Positions 1-9,799 of a stretch of DNA of 41,571 nucleotides are shown in pieces. Numbering within the stretch: the first letter of the stretch is position 1; each line of letters opens with the position of its first letter. Origin of the DNA: Strigomonas culicis. Lineage: Eukaryota; Euglenozoa; Kinetoplastea; Trypanosomatida; Trypanosomatidae. The stretch lies in NCBI GenBank assembly GCA_000482145.1, contig AUXH01000097.1:1-41571 (forward strand), written 5' to 3'. The translations under genes were made by a program, and so were the position numbers. The notes under the pieces were generated by a model. That model was not told where the DNA came from, searched no databases, and was given only the letters and a program-made list of their open reading frames with translations.

Positions 1-380
1 GAAAGCCATTAACATCGAGAGAGCAAAAGAACATTCTATATCTACTGAGAAAATTGAACATTTATTTATACTTGCGTTTCTTTTTCCTTATAACAGCTCT
101 TTTTGTTTTCTTATATATATATATGAATTCCTGTTTGCATTTTCTTATACATTTTTTCCTTTCCCTGTTCAAAAGCTAATACACAGAAGAGATCACTGTC
201 TCCCTCTAAGCATTAATCGGATACACACATATGCATACCGTCTTGACTTCTATACATATTCATCCAATTATAGTCCATGCAATATCCACCGTTTTTTTTT
301 CCCGTTTTATTTCTTCCACAGCGTAGCTTGTGTTCTCCTCTGTGGACTTAGAACATATTTGTAAAGCGTACACATGGAAC

Positions 381-408
381 TCCCCCTTTCCTCTTTCTTC
401 TTCTTTAG
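381..408 (+). promoter_or_regulatory. Putative spliced-leader acceptor of the SET gene
   Basis: A pyrimidine tract at 381-406 is followed by AG at 407-408. The first ATG after it is 501, which supports that start and gives a 5' UTR of about 92 nt. Another AG after a shorter tract is at 320-321. Confidence 0.6.
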
Positions 409-473
409 AAAAAAAAGTTCAGCGTCATTCATCCCGTCCTGCGTACACTGATACAGTGCTGAAGCACTCACAG

Positions 474-494
474 CACACACACACACACACACAC
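474..494. repeat. CA dinucleotide microsatellite
   Basis: About ten CA units lie in the predicted 5' UTR of the SET-domain gene and end six bases before its ATG. Confidence 0.9.
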
Positions 495-500
495 CACAGC

Positions 501-2108
501 ATGTCGTACTTAGGCAAGAATCCCTCCGTTGACTCCTTCGTCAAGTGGACGAAGCGGGAGAACATTTTTCTGCACCCCGACATCGCCTTCCTGGTGCCCA
601 CCAAGACGATGGGCATGGGCGTCTTCGCGCGCACGGCGCTGCCGGCGGGCACGGTGGTCATCAGCTGCCCCTCCTCCGCCTCTATCTGCCCTTACGAAGC
701 GCCCTCCGCGCGCGCGCCGAGCGTCGCCCTGCTCCAGCAGTGCTACGTACGCGTCGAGGGCGGCGGCGGCGATGACGTTGCGGCGCTCACCGGCGCGGCG
801 CCCACCGCCGCGGTCGACGTCCGGTTTCTGGAGGAGGCGCACGGGGATGGCTACGTGGACAGCGCGGGGCAGGCGCACCACACGACGAACCCCGCCTCCT
901 TTCTCAGCCGCTACGACCCGCTGCTCTTCGTCGTGCTGCGCCTCATGGCGGAGCTGTGCCGACCCAAGTCCCCGTGGCGGCCGTGGCTCGAGGCGTGCCC
1001 CCGCATGCCGCACCACTTCTTTGCACTCTCCGCCGCGCAGCGGGCGCTGCTGCTGGAGCGGCCGGCCGGCGGCGCGCCGGCGGCGCGGCTGCCGTGGACC
1101 GGCGTGTCGGAGCAGCTGACGGAGGTGCGCGCGGACTCGCGGTGGGAGCTGGCGCAGCGCATCATGGCACCGCACCCGGAGGTGTGGCCGCCCGCGGAGG
1201 CGACGGCCGCGCTCTTCTGGGAGTGCCTCGCCCACGTGCTCTCGCGGAACTTCCACCGCGAGGAGCTCGTCGGGCGGGAGGGCCCCTATCTGCTGCCGGG
1301 GCTCGACATCCTTAACCACCACTTCGAGTGCAACACAAAGTTCGAGGTGCGCGGCGGCGGCCGGAAGCACGAGGCGGCATTCACGGTCGTCACGACGCGG
1401 CCGCTGCAGCGCGGGGAGCAGGTCTACGTCACCTACGGCCGCATCGGCGCCGCGCGCTTCGCGGTCGAGTTCCAGTTTGTGAATGAGCGCATTCAAGAGA
1501 TGGACGCGATCCGCTTCTCGGCGCCGGTGCTCGTCGATTTGGCCACCTGCCTGCGCGCCGCGCAGGACACAGCGGAGGACAGCCACGCCTGCCGCCAGGA
1601 GATGGCGCGCCGCGTCGACTACCTGCAGCGGCTTGGCATTGTGTACGACGAGGGGCTGTACCTGTCGCGGCCGTCGGACCTGCAGCTCGCGCCGCCGCCC
1701 GTCGCGGACGAGGACGACGATGACGACGGCGCGAAGCACAGCGAGGAGGTGCGGGCCGTGCTGGAGCAGGCGCGCATCTTCACGGCGGTGTGCTACCTGC
1801 TGGTCGGCGTGCGCACCAAGGACGACTTCACGACGCTGTACAAGACGATCGGCAAGTTCTGGGCGGCACCGAGGGAGGTGGTGGCGGCCGGCGAGGCTGG
1901 AGGTGCCCCGCGCCGCGTGGCCACCCGCGACCTGGCGACCGCCGCCATCCGCCTGAAGGCGGCCGCGGTGCAGGCGCAGAAGGACGGCGCCGCCGCCACC
2001 TTTGCGGATGTGAAGGCGGACGGGGTGCGCCGGCAGCTTCTCCAGCGGGCACTGCAGTCCGAGCTGGACACGCTAGCCTTTTTTGAGAAGTGGATACACG
2101 CCCGGTGA
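501..2108 (+). CDS. SET-domain lysine/histidine methyltransferase, SETD3/SETD6/Rubisco-LSMT type
   Basis: Predicted to transfer a methyl group from S-adenosylmethionine to a lysine or histidine of a protein; the substrate cannot be read from the sequence. The 535-aa protein shows the split SET layout of this family. MGMGVFAR at about 37-44 fits the N-terminal SAM-binding loop. PGLDILNHH at 266-274 is the family's asparagine-histidine motif. GEQVYVTYGR at 305-314 carries the likely catalytic tyrosine 312. The part from about 340 on is helical and could be the Rubisco-LSMT-type substrate-binding region; it has an acidic loop near 403-409. The start at 501 is the first ATG after the AG at 407-408. 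The reading frame stays open back to 330 but has no ATG there and crosses the acceptor. No targeting signal is obvious. SET membership is strong; the subfamily is inferred from the motif spacing. Confidence 0.88.
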   Translation: MSYLGKNPSVDSFVKWTKRENIFLHPDIAFLVPTKTMGMGVFARTALPAGTVVISCPSSASICPYEAPSARAPSVALLQQCYVRVEGGGGDDVAALTGAAPTAAVDVRFLEEAHGDGYVDSAGQAHHTTNPASFLSRYDPLLFVVLRLMAELCRPKSPWRPWLEACPRMPHHFFALSAAQRALLLERPAGGAPAARLPWTGVSEQLTEVRADSRWELAQRIMAPHPEVWPPAEATAALFWECLAHVLSRNFHREELVGREGPYLLPGLDILNHHFECNTKFEVRGGGRKHEAAFTVVTTRPLQRGEQVYVTYGRIGAARFAVEFQFVNERIQEMDAIRFSAPVLVDLATCLRAAQDTAEDSHACRQEMARRVDYLQRLGIVYDEGLYLSRPSDLQLAPPPVADEDDDDDGAKHSEEVRAVLEQARIFTAVCYLLVGVRTKDDFTTLYKTIGKFWAAPREVVAAGEAGGAPRRVATRDLATAAIRLKAAAVQAQKDGAAATFADVKADGVRRQLLQRALQSELDTLAFFEKWIHAR

Positions 2109-2109
2109 T

Positions 2110-2129
2110 TATATATATATATATATATA
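2110..2129. repeat. TA dinucleotide microsatellite
   Basis: Ten TA units begin two bases after the SET-gene stop codon, so they form the start of its 3' UTR. Confidence 0.9.
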
Positions 2130-2380
2130 GGTTGCTAATCATAATAACGTTGTACAACTAATCGTCGATACACTTTTTTTTTTTTTTGACTTCCTTGCTC
2201 GATTAACACAGTCACTTAATTACCTCTCATAATGTGTTGTTTACATTCAAATGGAGGCGTACTAATAAAAAAGAAATGCTAGTATGCACTATTTAAGGTC
2301 TGGTCACCTAGCTTTTAGACTTTGGACATGTTTTTTGTTTTGTACGTGGTGCCATGCCCTACACTCTCTTTGTTTTCACG

Positions 2381-2444
2381 CTTCTTTTTCTCTCTTTCCT
2401 CTGTTTTCTTTTTTGCTGCTTGTTCTGTAATACATCATTAATAG
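2381..2444 (+). promoter_or_regulatory. Candidate spliced-leader acceptor of multi-C2 gene 1 (ambiguous)
   Basis: A pyrimidine-rich stretch at about 2381-2427 is followed by AG at 2443-2444. The stronger tract at 2514-2570 runs up to the ATG at 2571 with no AG in between; its first AG (2578-2579) is inside the coding region. The upstream AG is therefore the better candidate for a full-length product. Confidence 0.4.
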
Positions 2445-2570
2445 GGTTTTTATGTACAAATATATACACTTACCTTGCGTTACTCATTGATATAGAGATA
2501 ATTCGAAGTACATTTTTTTTTCTTGTTGCTTTTTTTTTCTTCTTTCTTTTTTTCCCCACCCTTTCCCACA

Positions 2571-5500
2571 ATGGGAAAGGTTAGTATCACCGTGGAGCGG
2601 TGCCACATTCTGCGCGCGACAGACGCGAGCAGCCCGATGATCAACCCTCGTGTTCATCTCACGGTCGACAGCACGTACCGCTTCCACACGCACACAAAGA
2701 AGAATACGTACGATCCGGTTTATGACGAGCGATTTGTTGTGAGCAATACGCACCGCTTAGCCATTATTGAAATCGAAGTGTATAACGTGCTCCAGGACAC
2801 GCTGCTGACGGGCATCACCAATCTTCTCGCGCACCGCCCATCGGAGGAGCTGTCAGGTAAGCGCACGGGCAGCGCGGTCGGCCACGGGCGCACGGACACA
2901 GGAAGCAACGGCCTCGGTGGCGGCGGCGCCCTCGGCGGCGACAGCCCCTCCGGCGAGGGCAGCGACCGCCACCTGCTGGGCCGCTGCTACGTGTCGCTGC
3001 GGCGCCTGGTGCAGGGCAAGGCGAAGCGACGCACGGTTGCGTTCGCGACGGTGCCGGGGTTCTCCGACACGATCGACTTTCTCTCGCTGAAACCAATTGT
3101 CGGCATCGCAGGTACGGTGACGCTGACGATCGAGTCGGAGTCGCTCGGCGAGCCGGCCGCCGAGTTCGTCATGAACGAGGTGCTGGAGGAGCAGTACACG
3201 CGGCGCGTACAGCGGCTGCTGCTGCGGTACGACCCGGCGCGGCTGGCGGTGCTGGATGTGCTGCTCGCGAACGTGAAGGACCCGAGCGAGGAGCGGGGGG
3301 AGCGCGCCGCCTCGCGCAGCCTCAAGGGCGCCGAGCTGACGAACTCGTCCTCGCGCGTGAACCTGCGCCAGATCGCGTCGGGCGTGATGGTGGATGTGCT
3401 GGTCGGCCCGGCGAGGCTGAACTTCAGTGAGCCGGCCACGCAGGAGAGCTTCGCCGCCTTCCACGCGCGGCTGTGCCGCCAGTACGGCCGTGAGATGGAG
3501 CCGGAGCCGTGCCGTCTGAACGTGCAGGTGCACGGGTGCGCGAGTCTGGAGAAGAAGGCGTGGAACACCTCCATCATCGGGTCAGACGACGTGTACGTGG
3601 TGGTGCGCACCGACTGTGAAGACATGGTCACCGGCGTGCAGACACTACAGCACACGCTGCTGTGGTCGATGGACAACGACTCCACGCTCAGCATCAGCTC
3701 CCCCGAGCGGTCCGAGATGCATGTCATCTTGTACGGCAAGAACGGCAGCACGCACTACGAGATTGGCCGCTGTGCGCTGCGGTGCGCTTCACTCGCGTAC
3801 GACCACCCGTCGCAGCGCAACATGTTTCTCTTTCTCTTCACGAGCCCGCTGCAGCCCATCCTGACGGGCGTCATAAGGCTGAGCCTGCGGCCGCTCAACT
3901 TCGGCCTCACGCCGCTGTCTGCGGTGGACTTCGTGGATCAGTTTTACGACCGGCTCGCGAAGTTCTACCGGCGCTACGACCCAACGCAGCTGCCGCACGT
4001 CGACCGCATCCTGACCTCGCGCCTGCACGGCCTGGAGGACTTCATGCAGCACCTTGTTGTGCAGCACGGCTGCGAGCCCGGCAAGGTGCGCCTCACCGTC
4101 ACCATCAATAGCATCGACACACTGCTGGAGAGCGAGGAGGTGGAGATGACGGATAAGGACGTGCGGGTGTGCATCACGTTTGGCAGCGTGTCGGTGCACA
4201 CGAAGAACTACACGGTGCAGCGCTTCACGGCGATGACGGTCGACGAGAGCTTCACGTTCGACGTCGTGCGGCCGACGGACATGATCCGCATCGACGTGGT
4301 CCGCGCGTCGGATGAATCCGTTGTGTACGGCCGCGTTGATTTCTCGTGCATCAACATCCAGCAGGGCACGCCGTCCAAGCAGAAAATGTACCTCGTCGGC
4401 GCCGCCGGCACGGTGGATGCCTTCTTCAGCGGCGTCATCAGCGTCGGCCTGTACAGCGACCAGATCGGCAAGAACTACGAGATCGACGTGAAGCACAACC
4501 AAATGGCGCAGGACCGTCTGCGGCGGTACGTATACCGTCGCCTGCCGGAGACGCTGCACCGCGTGAACGTGGCGATCGCGACGATTTACGACATTGAGTC
4601 CTTCCTCGCGCAGATCGCGCGCTCCTATGGGGAGGAGGACCCGACGTACGCCATCTTCTTCACCGTCACGGGGTGCCGCCGGCTGCGCGGCCGGTTTGGT
4701 GGCGTCAACCCCTACGTCTGCGTGCGCGTCGGCATCGACTCCTACCAGACCAAGTACATCAAGGACAACCTGGACCCGGACTTCTTCGAGTACTGCGAGT
4801 TCTGCATTGACCGTCCGACGGATCAGGTGATCAAGCTCATCGTGATGGACCACTCCGATCTCGGCCGCGACGACGAGATCGGCGAGGTCACCATCTCGCT
4901 GCGGGACGCCGCCATCGGGGAGCCGTACCAGAACTTCGTGCCCATCGTCAACACGCGCGCCGCGAAGGCGCGGGAGGCAACCTCCAGCGGCAGCGCCACC
5001 AGCCCGCCGAGCGCCGCGGCGAAGGTGCGCGACATCGGCTCCGTCGGCTTCAAGTTCACCATCATGGACATGAACATGATGGACCACGTCCGCGCGCGGC
5101 TCATGCGGCGCACGCGCAGCTCCCGACAAAGCTCGCGGCCGCTGCAGACGGCCACAGTGAGCGGCGGCGGCGGCGGCGGCAGCAGCACGCGCGCCGGCGA
5201 TGGCGCCTCCGCGTCTCTGGCCCGCCCCGCCGTCGCGGGGAGCGAGGAGGTGCCCGGGGCGAGGGAGGACCGGCACCCGGGCCAGCTCGTGTCCGCCTGG
5301 GGCGCGCGGCTCACGGCGTGGCGCAGGCGCATGGCGCAGCGCGCGAGGGCGGGGCTGCGGCCGCTGCACGCCCGCACGACGAGCTGGGACGCCCACACGG
5401 AGGGCTCCACGGACGCCATGATGAGCGATCTCGACTCCGCCTCCACGCTGAACAGCTCGGTGCACCCCGCCGCGCGCCCGACGCTCAACCTGATGGACGA

Positions 5501-8500
5501 CCACATCCTGGGTGTGGATGACTTCTGCATCAGCCACCCGCCCTCGCGCGTGCCTTCGCGCAGCAACTCGGAGGTGGGCGTCGACTTGGATGAGTCGGCG
5601 GAGACGGACGCGACGGTACTGCCGGTGAAGCGCACGGCCGGGACGATGACGGACGTGGACGACAACAAGCTGCTGTCGGTGCGCGTCATGTACTGCCACG
5701 ACCTCTACGCGGGCCGCCAGACGCCGAACCCCTACCTGATGCTCTCCACGCTGCGCGAGACGCACTTCTCGCAGGTCGCCTTCCAGACGACCGCGCCCAA
5801 GTACAACGAGGAGTTCGAGTTCCGCATCGCGGACCCGGACGTGGACGAGCTGCGCATCACGGTGCTGACCGACACGGCGTACGGCCCGCAGCGGATCGGC
5901 TTCTGCTGCCTCGCCGTCAAGACGACGCAGCGCGACGTGGCGCGGACGCGGTGGGTGCAGCTGGTGATGGACGCGCACCTGCCGACGGCGTTTCACCAGG
6001 GGTCCATCTGCGTCGTCATGCGCGGCATCAACTTTGGGCTCGACTACCTCCCCTCCGACCACGCGGAGAACCGGCTGCGCGAGTTTATCGGGGCGCACCT
6101 GTCGAGCCAGTCGCGCGCGCTGCTGCACAACCTCGAGCTCTACGTCGCGGAGCTCTCACTGCAGGAGAACCTCAACAAGTCGTCCATCTTCATCAAGCAG
6201 GACAAGACGGACAGGAGCACGCCGGTGCCGCTGCAGCTCGGCAGCCCCAGCCTGAGCGAGTCCACCGTCGTGTTCGTGGCGATCAAGCGGATCGAGTTCG
6301 TGCACATCAACGGCGCGATGGCAAGTGAGTTCACCTGCGTCGCGAAGCTGAAGGTGCAGGGCCAGACGCGGGCCAAGACAAAGCCGACCGTGGGTGAGAA
6401 GGGCCTTGTTGTCTTCGGCGATGAGGTGTACGCCGTCACGGTGGACAACCCGCTCTCCGCGCCGATCCGCGTGTTTGTGCAGCAGACCGTGTCGCGGGAG
6501 AAGATCGGCGAGTGCTACCTGTCGCTCCTCGACCTGCACCGCGGCGCGGCGAAGGAGCGCCACTACTACCTCGTCCACGGCCACATGACGGCGAAGCCCG
6601 TCGTCGTGGGAATCATCACGCTGAGCGTGCGCAGCGACACCTTTGGCAGCACGGCGCCGCCGCCGACCCCGGCGGAGGAGTCCAAGTTCGACCGTCTCAA
6701 CCGCTACTTCTACTACTACCTCGTCCCGGAGCTCGCGGTGATCGACATCAAGTTCGCGACGACGCTCAACGTGGATGCATACCTGAAGCGCCTCGTGGAC
6801 ACCTACGGCCCGGAGCCGGGCCGGTACACGCTTAACCTGACCATCCGGCGCGCCTTCAACCTCACCTTTGCGCCGCGGCAGAGCAAGGGGCTCACGCCGG
6901 GGCGCCGGCGCCAAAAGAGCGGCGCGGACCACAGCACCGCGCGCCTCCACCTCTTCGTCGTGCTGACAGACGGGCTGCGGGAGTGGCGCACCTCCATCGT
7001 GCGGGGCTCCACAGAGTACATCTTCTACGAGAGCTTCACCGTGCCGGTCGGCCTGCCGCAAAAGGAGCGCCTGGTGCTCATTGTGCGTAACTGTGTTGCG
7101 AACAGCGTCGAGGAGGTGGGCCGCGCGACGATCCCGCTGGACACCGTCACGGAGCGCGTGCGCAAGGGGCTGCAGCTGCCTCTCGTGAACAGCACCGGGT
7201 CCGGGCAGAGCGCCATCACGGGGTCCATCGATCTCAGCCTGTCGACCGAGCACTTCGGCCCGCGCCCGGCGGTGCCGGGTCCGGGGCACTTCATCGCGCG
7301 CGAGAGCAGCGACCAGCCGCTGCTGCTGCAGCAGACGACGGCTTTCTTATACCGCCCGGAGGAGCAGGCGGCCGACTTTGCGAACGACAATGGGGCGGAC
7401 GCCCGCGGGAACGTCGAGTACACGATGCAGACCTTCTCCGGCAGCACGACCGTCGCGATCAGCTCGCCGATACGGCGGTCCCCACCGCGTCGCGAGATGC
7501 CCATGACGGCCTCGGCCCTGCGGGACCGGTCGCGCAGCCAGCACCGCGCGGTGGACTCCGTCGGCGGCGCGAGCGGGATGCCGGAGCTTTCGATGGGCGC
7601 CCTCGTGCCGCCCACGAGCAGCGAGGGCCCGACGCCGACGCGGCCGCTGCCGTCGCCGGCGAAGCGCGTGGATGAGATCACCGTCTCCATCTGCGGCTTC
7701 CAGTTCGTGTCGCCGCCGGAGCGCGACCTCTACATACGGGTGACGGACGAGGACGACATGCAGCTGCTGCGAACCAAGTCGCTCCCCGTCGCGCAGCTCG
7801 CGCTGGGCACCATGCAGCCACTCATGTTCGAGAAGAAGCAGCTCAACGCAACGCTGACGTCGCTGCGGCTGTGTATGAAGCTCGGCATGGTGCACCTGCT
7901 GAGCACGGCCCCGCTCTGCTACGTGGACTTCTGCTTCCTGCGCTGCGAGCGCGGGGCGACGACGCGGAAGCAGCTGCGGCTGTACGACATGGGCTGCCGC
8001 TTCCTCGGCATCTGCCACGTCGACATCGCACTGCCAGTGCGCAAGGAGGCGGACGAGCCGCGCGCCGCAACGGTGCCGCGCGCCATTCTCGAGGTCATCA
8101 CGGACGACCTCGTGTCACTGTACAAGCTCTACAATCCGAAGGACCTGCGCCATCTGGATTCCGTCGTCAGCCGCGCGAACGACCTGCGCAGCCTGCACCG
8201 CGTCTTGCGCCAGCAGCTGGCGCCGACGGTCCTGGCGACCGTCTACGTGGCGGTGCACAGCGTGAAGCTGAATCCGTCCACCGAGGGCGCCGTTGTGCCG
8301 ACGACCGTCACGGCCGTCGTCGGCGACTTCGCGGTCACGGTGGAGGCGCTGCCAGGCGGCGGGTTGGATCTTCTCGAGTGCGGCATGGCGAACCCCAAGC
8401 TGCGGCACATCCCATACCCGCTGCTGCGGCTGGACCTCTCGGGACGCAGCGAGCACCTGACGCTTCAGCTGCGCGTGGCGCACCGCAAGCGCAAGACGCT

Positions 8501-8936
8501 CGAGAGCATCGGCGCCGCCGGGGCCTCGCTGCGGGCCTTGCTGACCCCCAAGGTGTACGACATGGGGGAGCTGGTCACGCTGCCGCTGGTGTCCGTCAAG
8601 ACGGATAACAACACGGCGCTCTCGACGATGGTGGGCAGCATCAGCTTCTTCCTCGTGCCGCCGGCGGACGAGAGCTACCCGAGCACCGTGCGCTACTCGG
8701 GCCGCCTCGTGCAGAACCTGAACCGCGCCTACGTGCGCTACTACTTCGAGCGCATAGAGACCTTCCTGAAGGAGAAGGACCCGAACGGGCTGCTCCATCT
8801 GCACTGCACGTGCTACGACGGCTGCGTCGCGAAGCAGGACTGGCGAGTCGGGCTGCCCAAGTACCTGGAGAGCCTCGTGAATCGCTGGGGAAGCGAGACG
8901 CAGACGCCGGGTCCGGTGCCGCCGCTGGATGAATGA
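2571..8936 (+). CDS. Giant multi-C2-domain protein, 2121 aa (paralogue 1)
   Basis: Function unknown. The protein is built from about nine C2-like beta-sandwich modules, at roughly 1-195, 315-445, 505-633, 692-835, 1033-1156, 1232-1359, 1418-1563, 1700-1825 and 1885-2030. Most end in a strand of the form G-x-hydrophobic-x-hydrophobic ending in FG (433-445, 1144-1156, 1347-1359, 1551-1563). Most are followed by a helical linker with the pattern [Y/H]xPxxLxxxD (220-229, 469-478, 1854-1863). Long disordered inserts lie at about 97-130, 840-1030 and 1563-1700. The fourth module is the most C2-like, but its loop 1 has an asparagine where a calcium-binding aspartate is usual and loop 3 is irregular, so calcium binding is doubtful. 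There is no signal peptide or membrane segment. The C-terminal part is homologous to that of the next gene. The start is the first ATG of the frame; an upstream TTG codon is not used. Confidence 0.88.
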   Translation: MGKVSITVERCHILRATDASSPMINPRVHLTVDSTYRFHTHTKKNTYDPVYDERFVVSNTHRLAIIEIEVYNVLQDTLLTGITNLLAHRPSEELSGKRTGSAVGHGRTDTGSNGLGGGGALGGDSPSGEGSDRHLLGRCYVSLRRLVQGKAKRRTVAFATVPGFSDTIDFLSLKPIVGIAGTVTLTIESESLGEPAAEFVMNEVLEEQYTRRVQRLLLRYDPARLAVLDVLLANVKDPSEERGERAASRSLKGAELTNSSSRVNLRQIASGVMVDVLVGPARLNFSEPATQESFAAFHARLCRQYGREMEPEPCRLNVQVHGCASLEKKAWNTSIIGSDDVYVVVRTDCEDMVTGVQTLQHTLLWSMDNDSTLSISSPERSEMHVILYGKNGSTHYEIGRCALRCASLAYDHPSQRNMFLFLFTSPLQPILTGVIRLSLRPLNFGLTPLSAVDFVDQFYDRLAKFYRRYDPTQLPHVDRILTSRLHGLEDFMQHLVVQHGCEPGKVRLTVTINSIDTLLESEEVEMTDKDVRVCITFGSVSVHTKNYTVQRFTAMTVDESFTFDVVRPTDMIRIDVVRASDESVVYGRVDFSCINIQQGTPSKQKMYLVGAAGTVDAFFSGVISVGLYSDQIGKNYEIDVKHNQMAQDRLRRYVYRRLPETLHRVNVAIATIYDIESFLAQIARSYGEEDPTYAIFFTVTGCRRLRGRFGGVNPYVCVRVGIDSYQTKYIKDNLDPDFFEYCEFCIDRPTDQVIKLIVMDHSDLGRDDEIGEVTISLRDAAIGEPYQNFVPIVNTRAAKAREATSSGSATSPPSAAAKVRDIGSVGFKFTIMDMNMMDHVRARLMRRTRSSRQSSRPLQTATVSGGGGGGSSTRAGDGASASLARPAVAGSEEVPGAREDRHPGQLVSAWGARLTAWRRRMAQRARAGLRPLHARTTSWDAHTEGSTDAMMSDLDSASTLNSSVHPAARPTLNLMDDHILGVDDFCISHPPSRVPSRSNSEVGVDLDESAETDATVLPVKRTAGTMTDVDDNKLLSVRVMYCHDLYAGRQTPNPYLMLSTLRETHFSQVAFQTTAPKYNEEFEFRIADPDVDELRITVLTDTAYGPQRIGFCCLAVKTTQRDVARTRWVQLVMDAHLPTAFHQGSICVVMRGINFGLDYLPSDHAENRLREFIGAHLSSQSRALLHNLELYVAELSLQENLNKSSIFIKQDKTDRSTPVPLQLGSPSLSESTVVFVAIKRIEFVHINGAMASEFTCVAKLKVQGQTRAKTKPTVGEKGLVVFGDEVYAVTVDNPLSAPIRVFVQQTVSREKIGECYLSLLDLHRGAAKERHYYLVHGHMTAKPVVVGIITLSVRSDTFGSTAPPPTPAEESKFDRLNRYFYYYLVPELAVIDIKFATTLNVDAYLKRLVDTYGPEPGRYTLNLTIRRAFNLTFAPRQSKGLTPGRRRQKSGADHSTARLHLFVVLTDGLREWRTSIVRGSTEYIFYESFTVPVGLPQKERLVLIVRNCVANSVEEVGRATIPLDTVTERVRKGLQLPLVNSTGSGQSAITGSIDLSLSTEHFGPRPAVPGPGHFIARESSDQPLLLQQTTAFLYRPEEQAADFANDNGADARGNVEYTMQTFSGSTTVAISSPIRRSPPRREMPMTASALRDRSRSQHRAVDSVGGASGMPELSMGALVPPTSSEGPTPTRPLPSPAKRVDEITVSICGFQFVSPPERDLYIRVTDEDDMQLLRTKSLPVAQLALGTMQPLMFEKKQLNATLTSLRLCMKLGMVHLLSTAPLCYVDFCFLRCERGATTRKQLRLYDMGCRFLGICHVDIALPVRKEADEPRAATVPRAILEVITDDLVSLYKLYNPKDLRHLDSVVSRANDLRSLHRVLRQQLAPTVLATVYVAVHSVKLNPSTEGAVVPTTVTAVVGDFAVTVEALPGGGLDLLECGMANPKLRHIPYPLLRLDLSGRSEHLTLQLRVAHRKRKTLESIGAAGASLRALLTPKVYDMGELVTLPLVSVKTDNNTALSTMVGSISFFLVPPADESYPSTVRYSGRLVQNLNRAYVRYYFERIETFLKEKDPNGLLHLHCTCYDGCVAKQDWRVGLPKYLESLVNRWGSETQTPGPVPPLDE

Positions 8937-8985
8937 GGGGCGTGCGTCTACAGGGATGTATGTGCATACGGCGATCTTCCCCCCC

Positions 8986-9050
8986 TCTCTCTCACTCTCT
9001 CACTCTCTCACTCTCTCACTCTCTCACTCTCTCACACTCTCTCACACTCC
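8986..9050. repeat. Tandem 8-base CT-rich microsatellite
   Basis: Five perfect copies of actctctc occupy 8994-9033, with degenerate copies on both sides. It begins about 50 bases after the stop of multi-C2 gene 1. It is a pure pyrimidine-and-A array and might influence processing of the upstream 3' end. Confidence 0.9.
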
Positions 9051-9718
9051 CAAGAAGAGAACGAGAGAGAAACAAGCGAAGGAGAAACTATGTCTGTGTA
9101 TGTGTGTGTGCGTCGATTCTAGAGATTGTTCTTCACCCTGTTTTTTTTTCTCTTTCCATCTTCCTTAATTCACTCATTGAAACTTTTTTTTTTTTGTAAC
9201 GTGCGTGTGCAGTTTCCTTCTCATTGTTTATAACACTGTACACTAGAGATTCTAATCGAAGCGTGAAAGTGACTGAACAAGATCCACAAATGTCGTATGT
9301 AGGCACGTGTTTCTGTGTTTTATACACGTTCATGATAATGAATGCGTTCAACATTATATCTTCATTTTTTCTTTTCGTTTTTTGTATGTTAAGTATTTAC
9401 TGTTCTTAATACATTTTTAGTGCTTTCAATAATAGTCAGCAGTATGGAGTGTATACTAGGACGTTTTCTCTTTTTTGAGCTCTGTTACCTAACCCTTTCC
9501 CCTCTCTCTCTCTCTCTCATCTCTCTTCGATGTCTTGCAGTTCTTTCTTTTTCTCTTCTTAACGTATAATCGTAGGAGAAAAGGCTTCAGCTACAGATAA
9601 AGAAGTCTGTACTGTTTTTTTTTTCGTTGTTTTCTTTTTCTCTTCTCTTTCAATTGTTATTCTCCTTTCCGTATTTTTGAACTTTTCTGTTACTGTTGAT
9701 CTTACACTTGTTATTATT

Positions 9719-9739
9719 GTTTTCTGTTTCTTTCTTCAG
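9719..9739 (+). promoter_or_regulatory. Putative spliced-leader acceptor of multi-C2 gene 2
   Basis: A T/C-rich tract ends in CAG at 9737-9739. The first ATG downstream is 9800, so the predicted 5' UTR is about 60 nt. Confidence 0.65.
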
Positions 9740-9799
9740 TATCAGAACTTGTATAAAAAGATACACCAAGCAAACAACCCCCCAAAATAAGCCTAACTG

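Larger units (their letters stand above)
1..500. other. AT-rich intergenic region upstream of the SET gene
   Basis: No coding region is supported here. The stretch is T-rich with short TA runs (about 112-124) and probably holds the 3' UTR of a gene left of the window plus the splice-acceptor region of the next gene. AG dinucleotides after pyrimidine tracts lie at 320-321 and 407-408. A CA repeat lies just before the next start codon. Confidence 0.7.
2109..2570. other. Intergenic region between the SET gene and the first multi-C2 gene
   Basis: AT-rich with T runs and no supported gene. It holds the TA repeat next to the SET stop codon and the ambiguous acceptor region of the C2 gene. A short ATG-started frame near 2452 would be an upstream ORF of about 11 codons if the acceptor at 2444 is used. 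Confidence 0.7.
8937..9799. other. Intergenic region between the two multi-C2 genes
   Basis: AT-rich and without a supported gene. It contains the CT-type tandem repeat at 8994-9033, several T runs, a second CT-rich stretch near 9498-9530, and the acceptor of the next gene at 9738-9739. Short open frames here have a composition quite unlike the neighbouring coding regions. Confidence 0.7.

Noticed and set aside
330..500. N-terminal extension of the SET protein
   Set aside because: The frame is open but has no ATG before 501 and crosses the likely splice acceptor at 407-408.
8986..9050. CRISPR-like or telomere-like array
   Set aside because: It is a simple 8-base microsatellite without spacers and does not match a telomere repeat.
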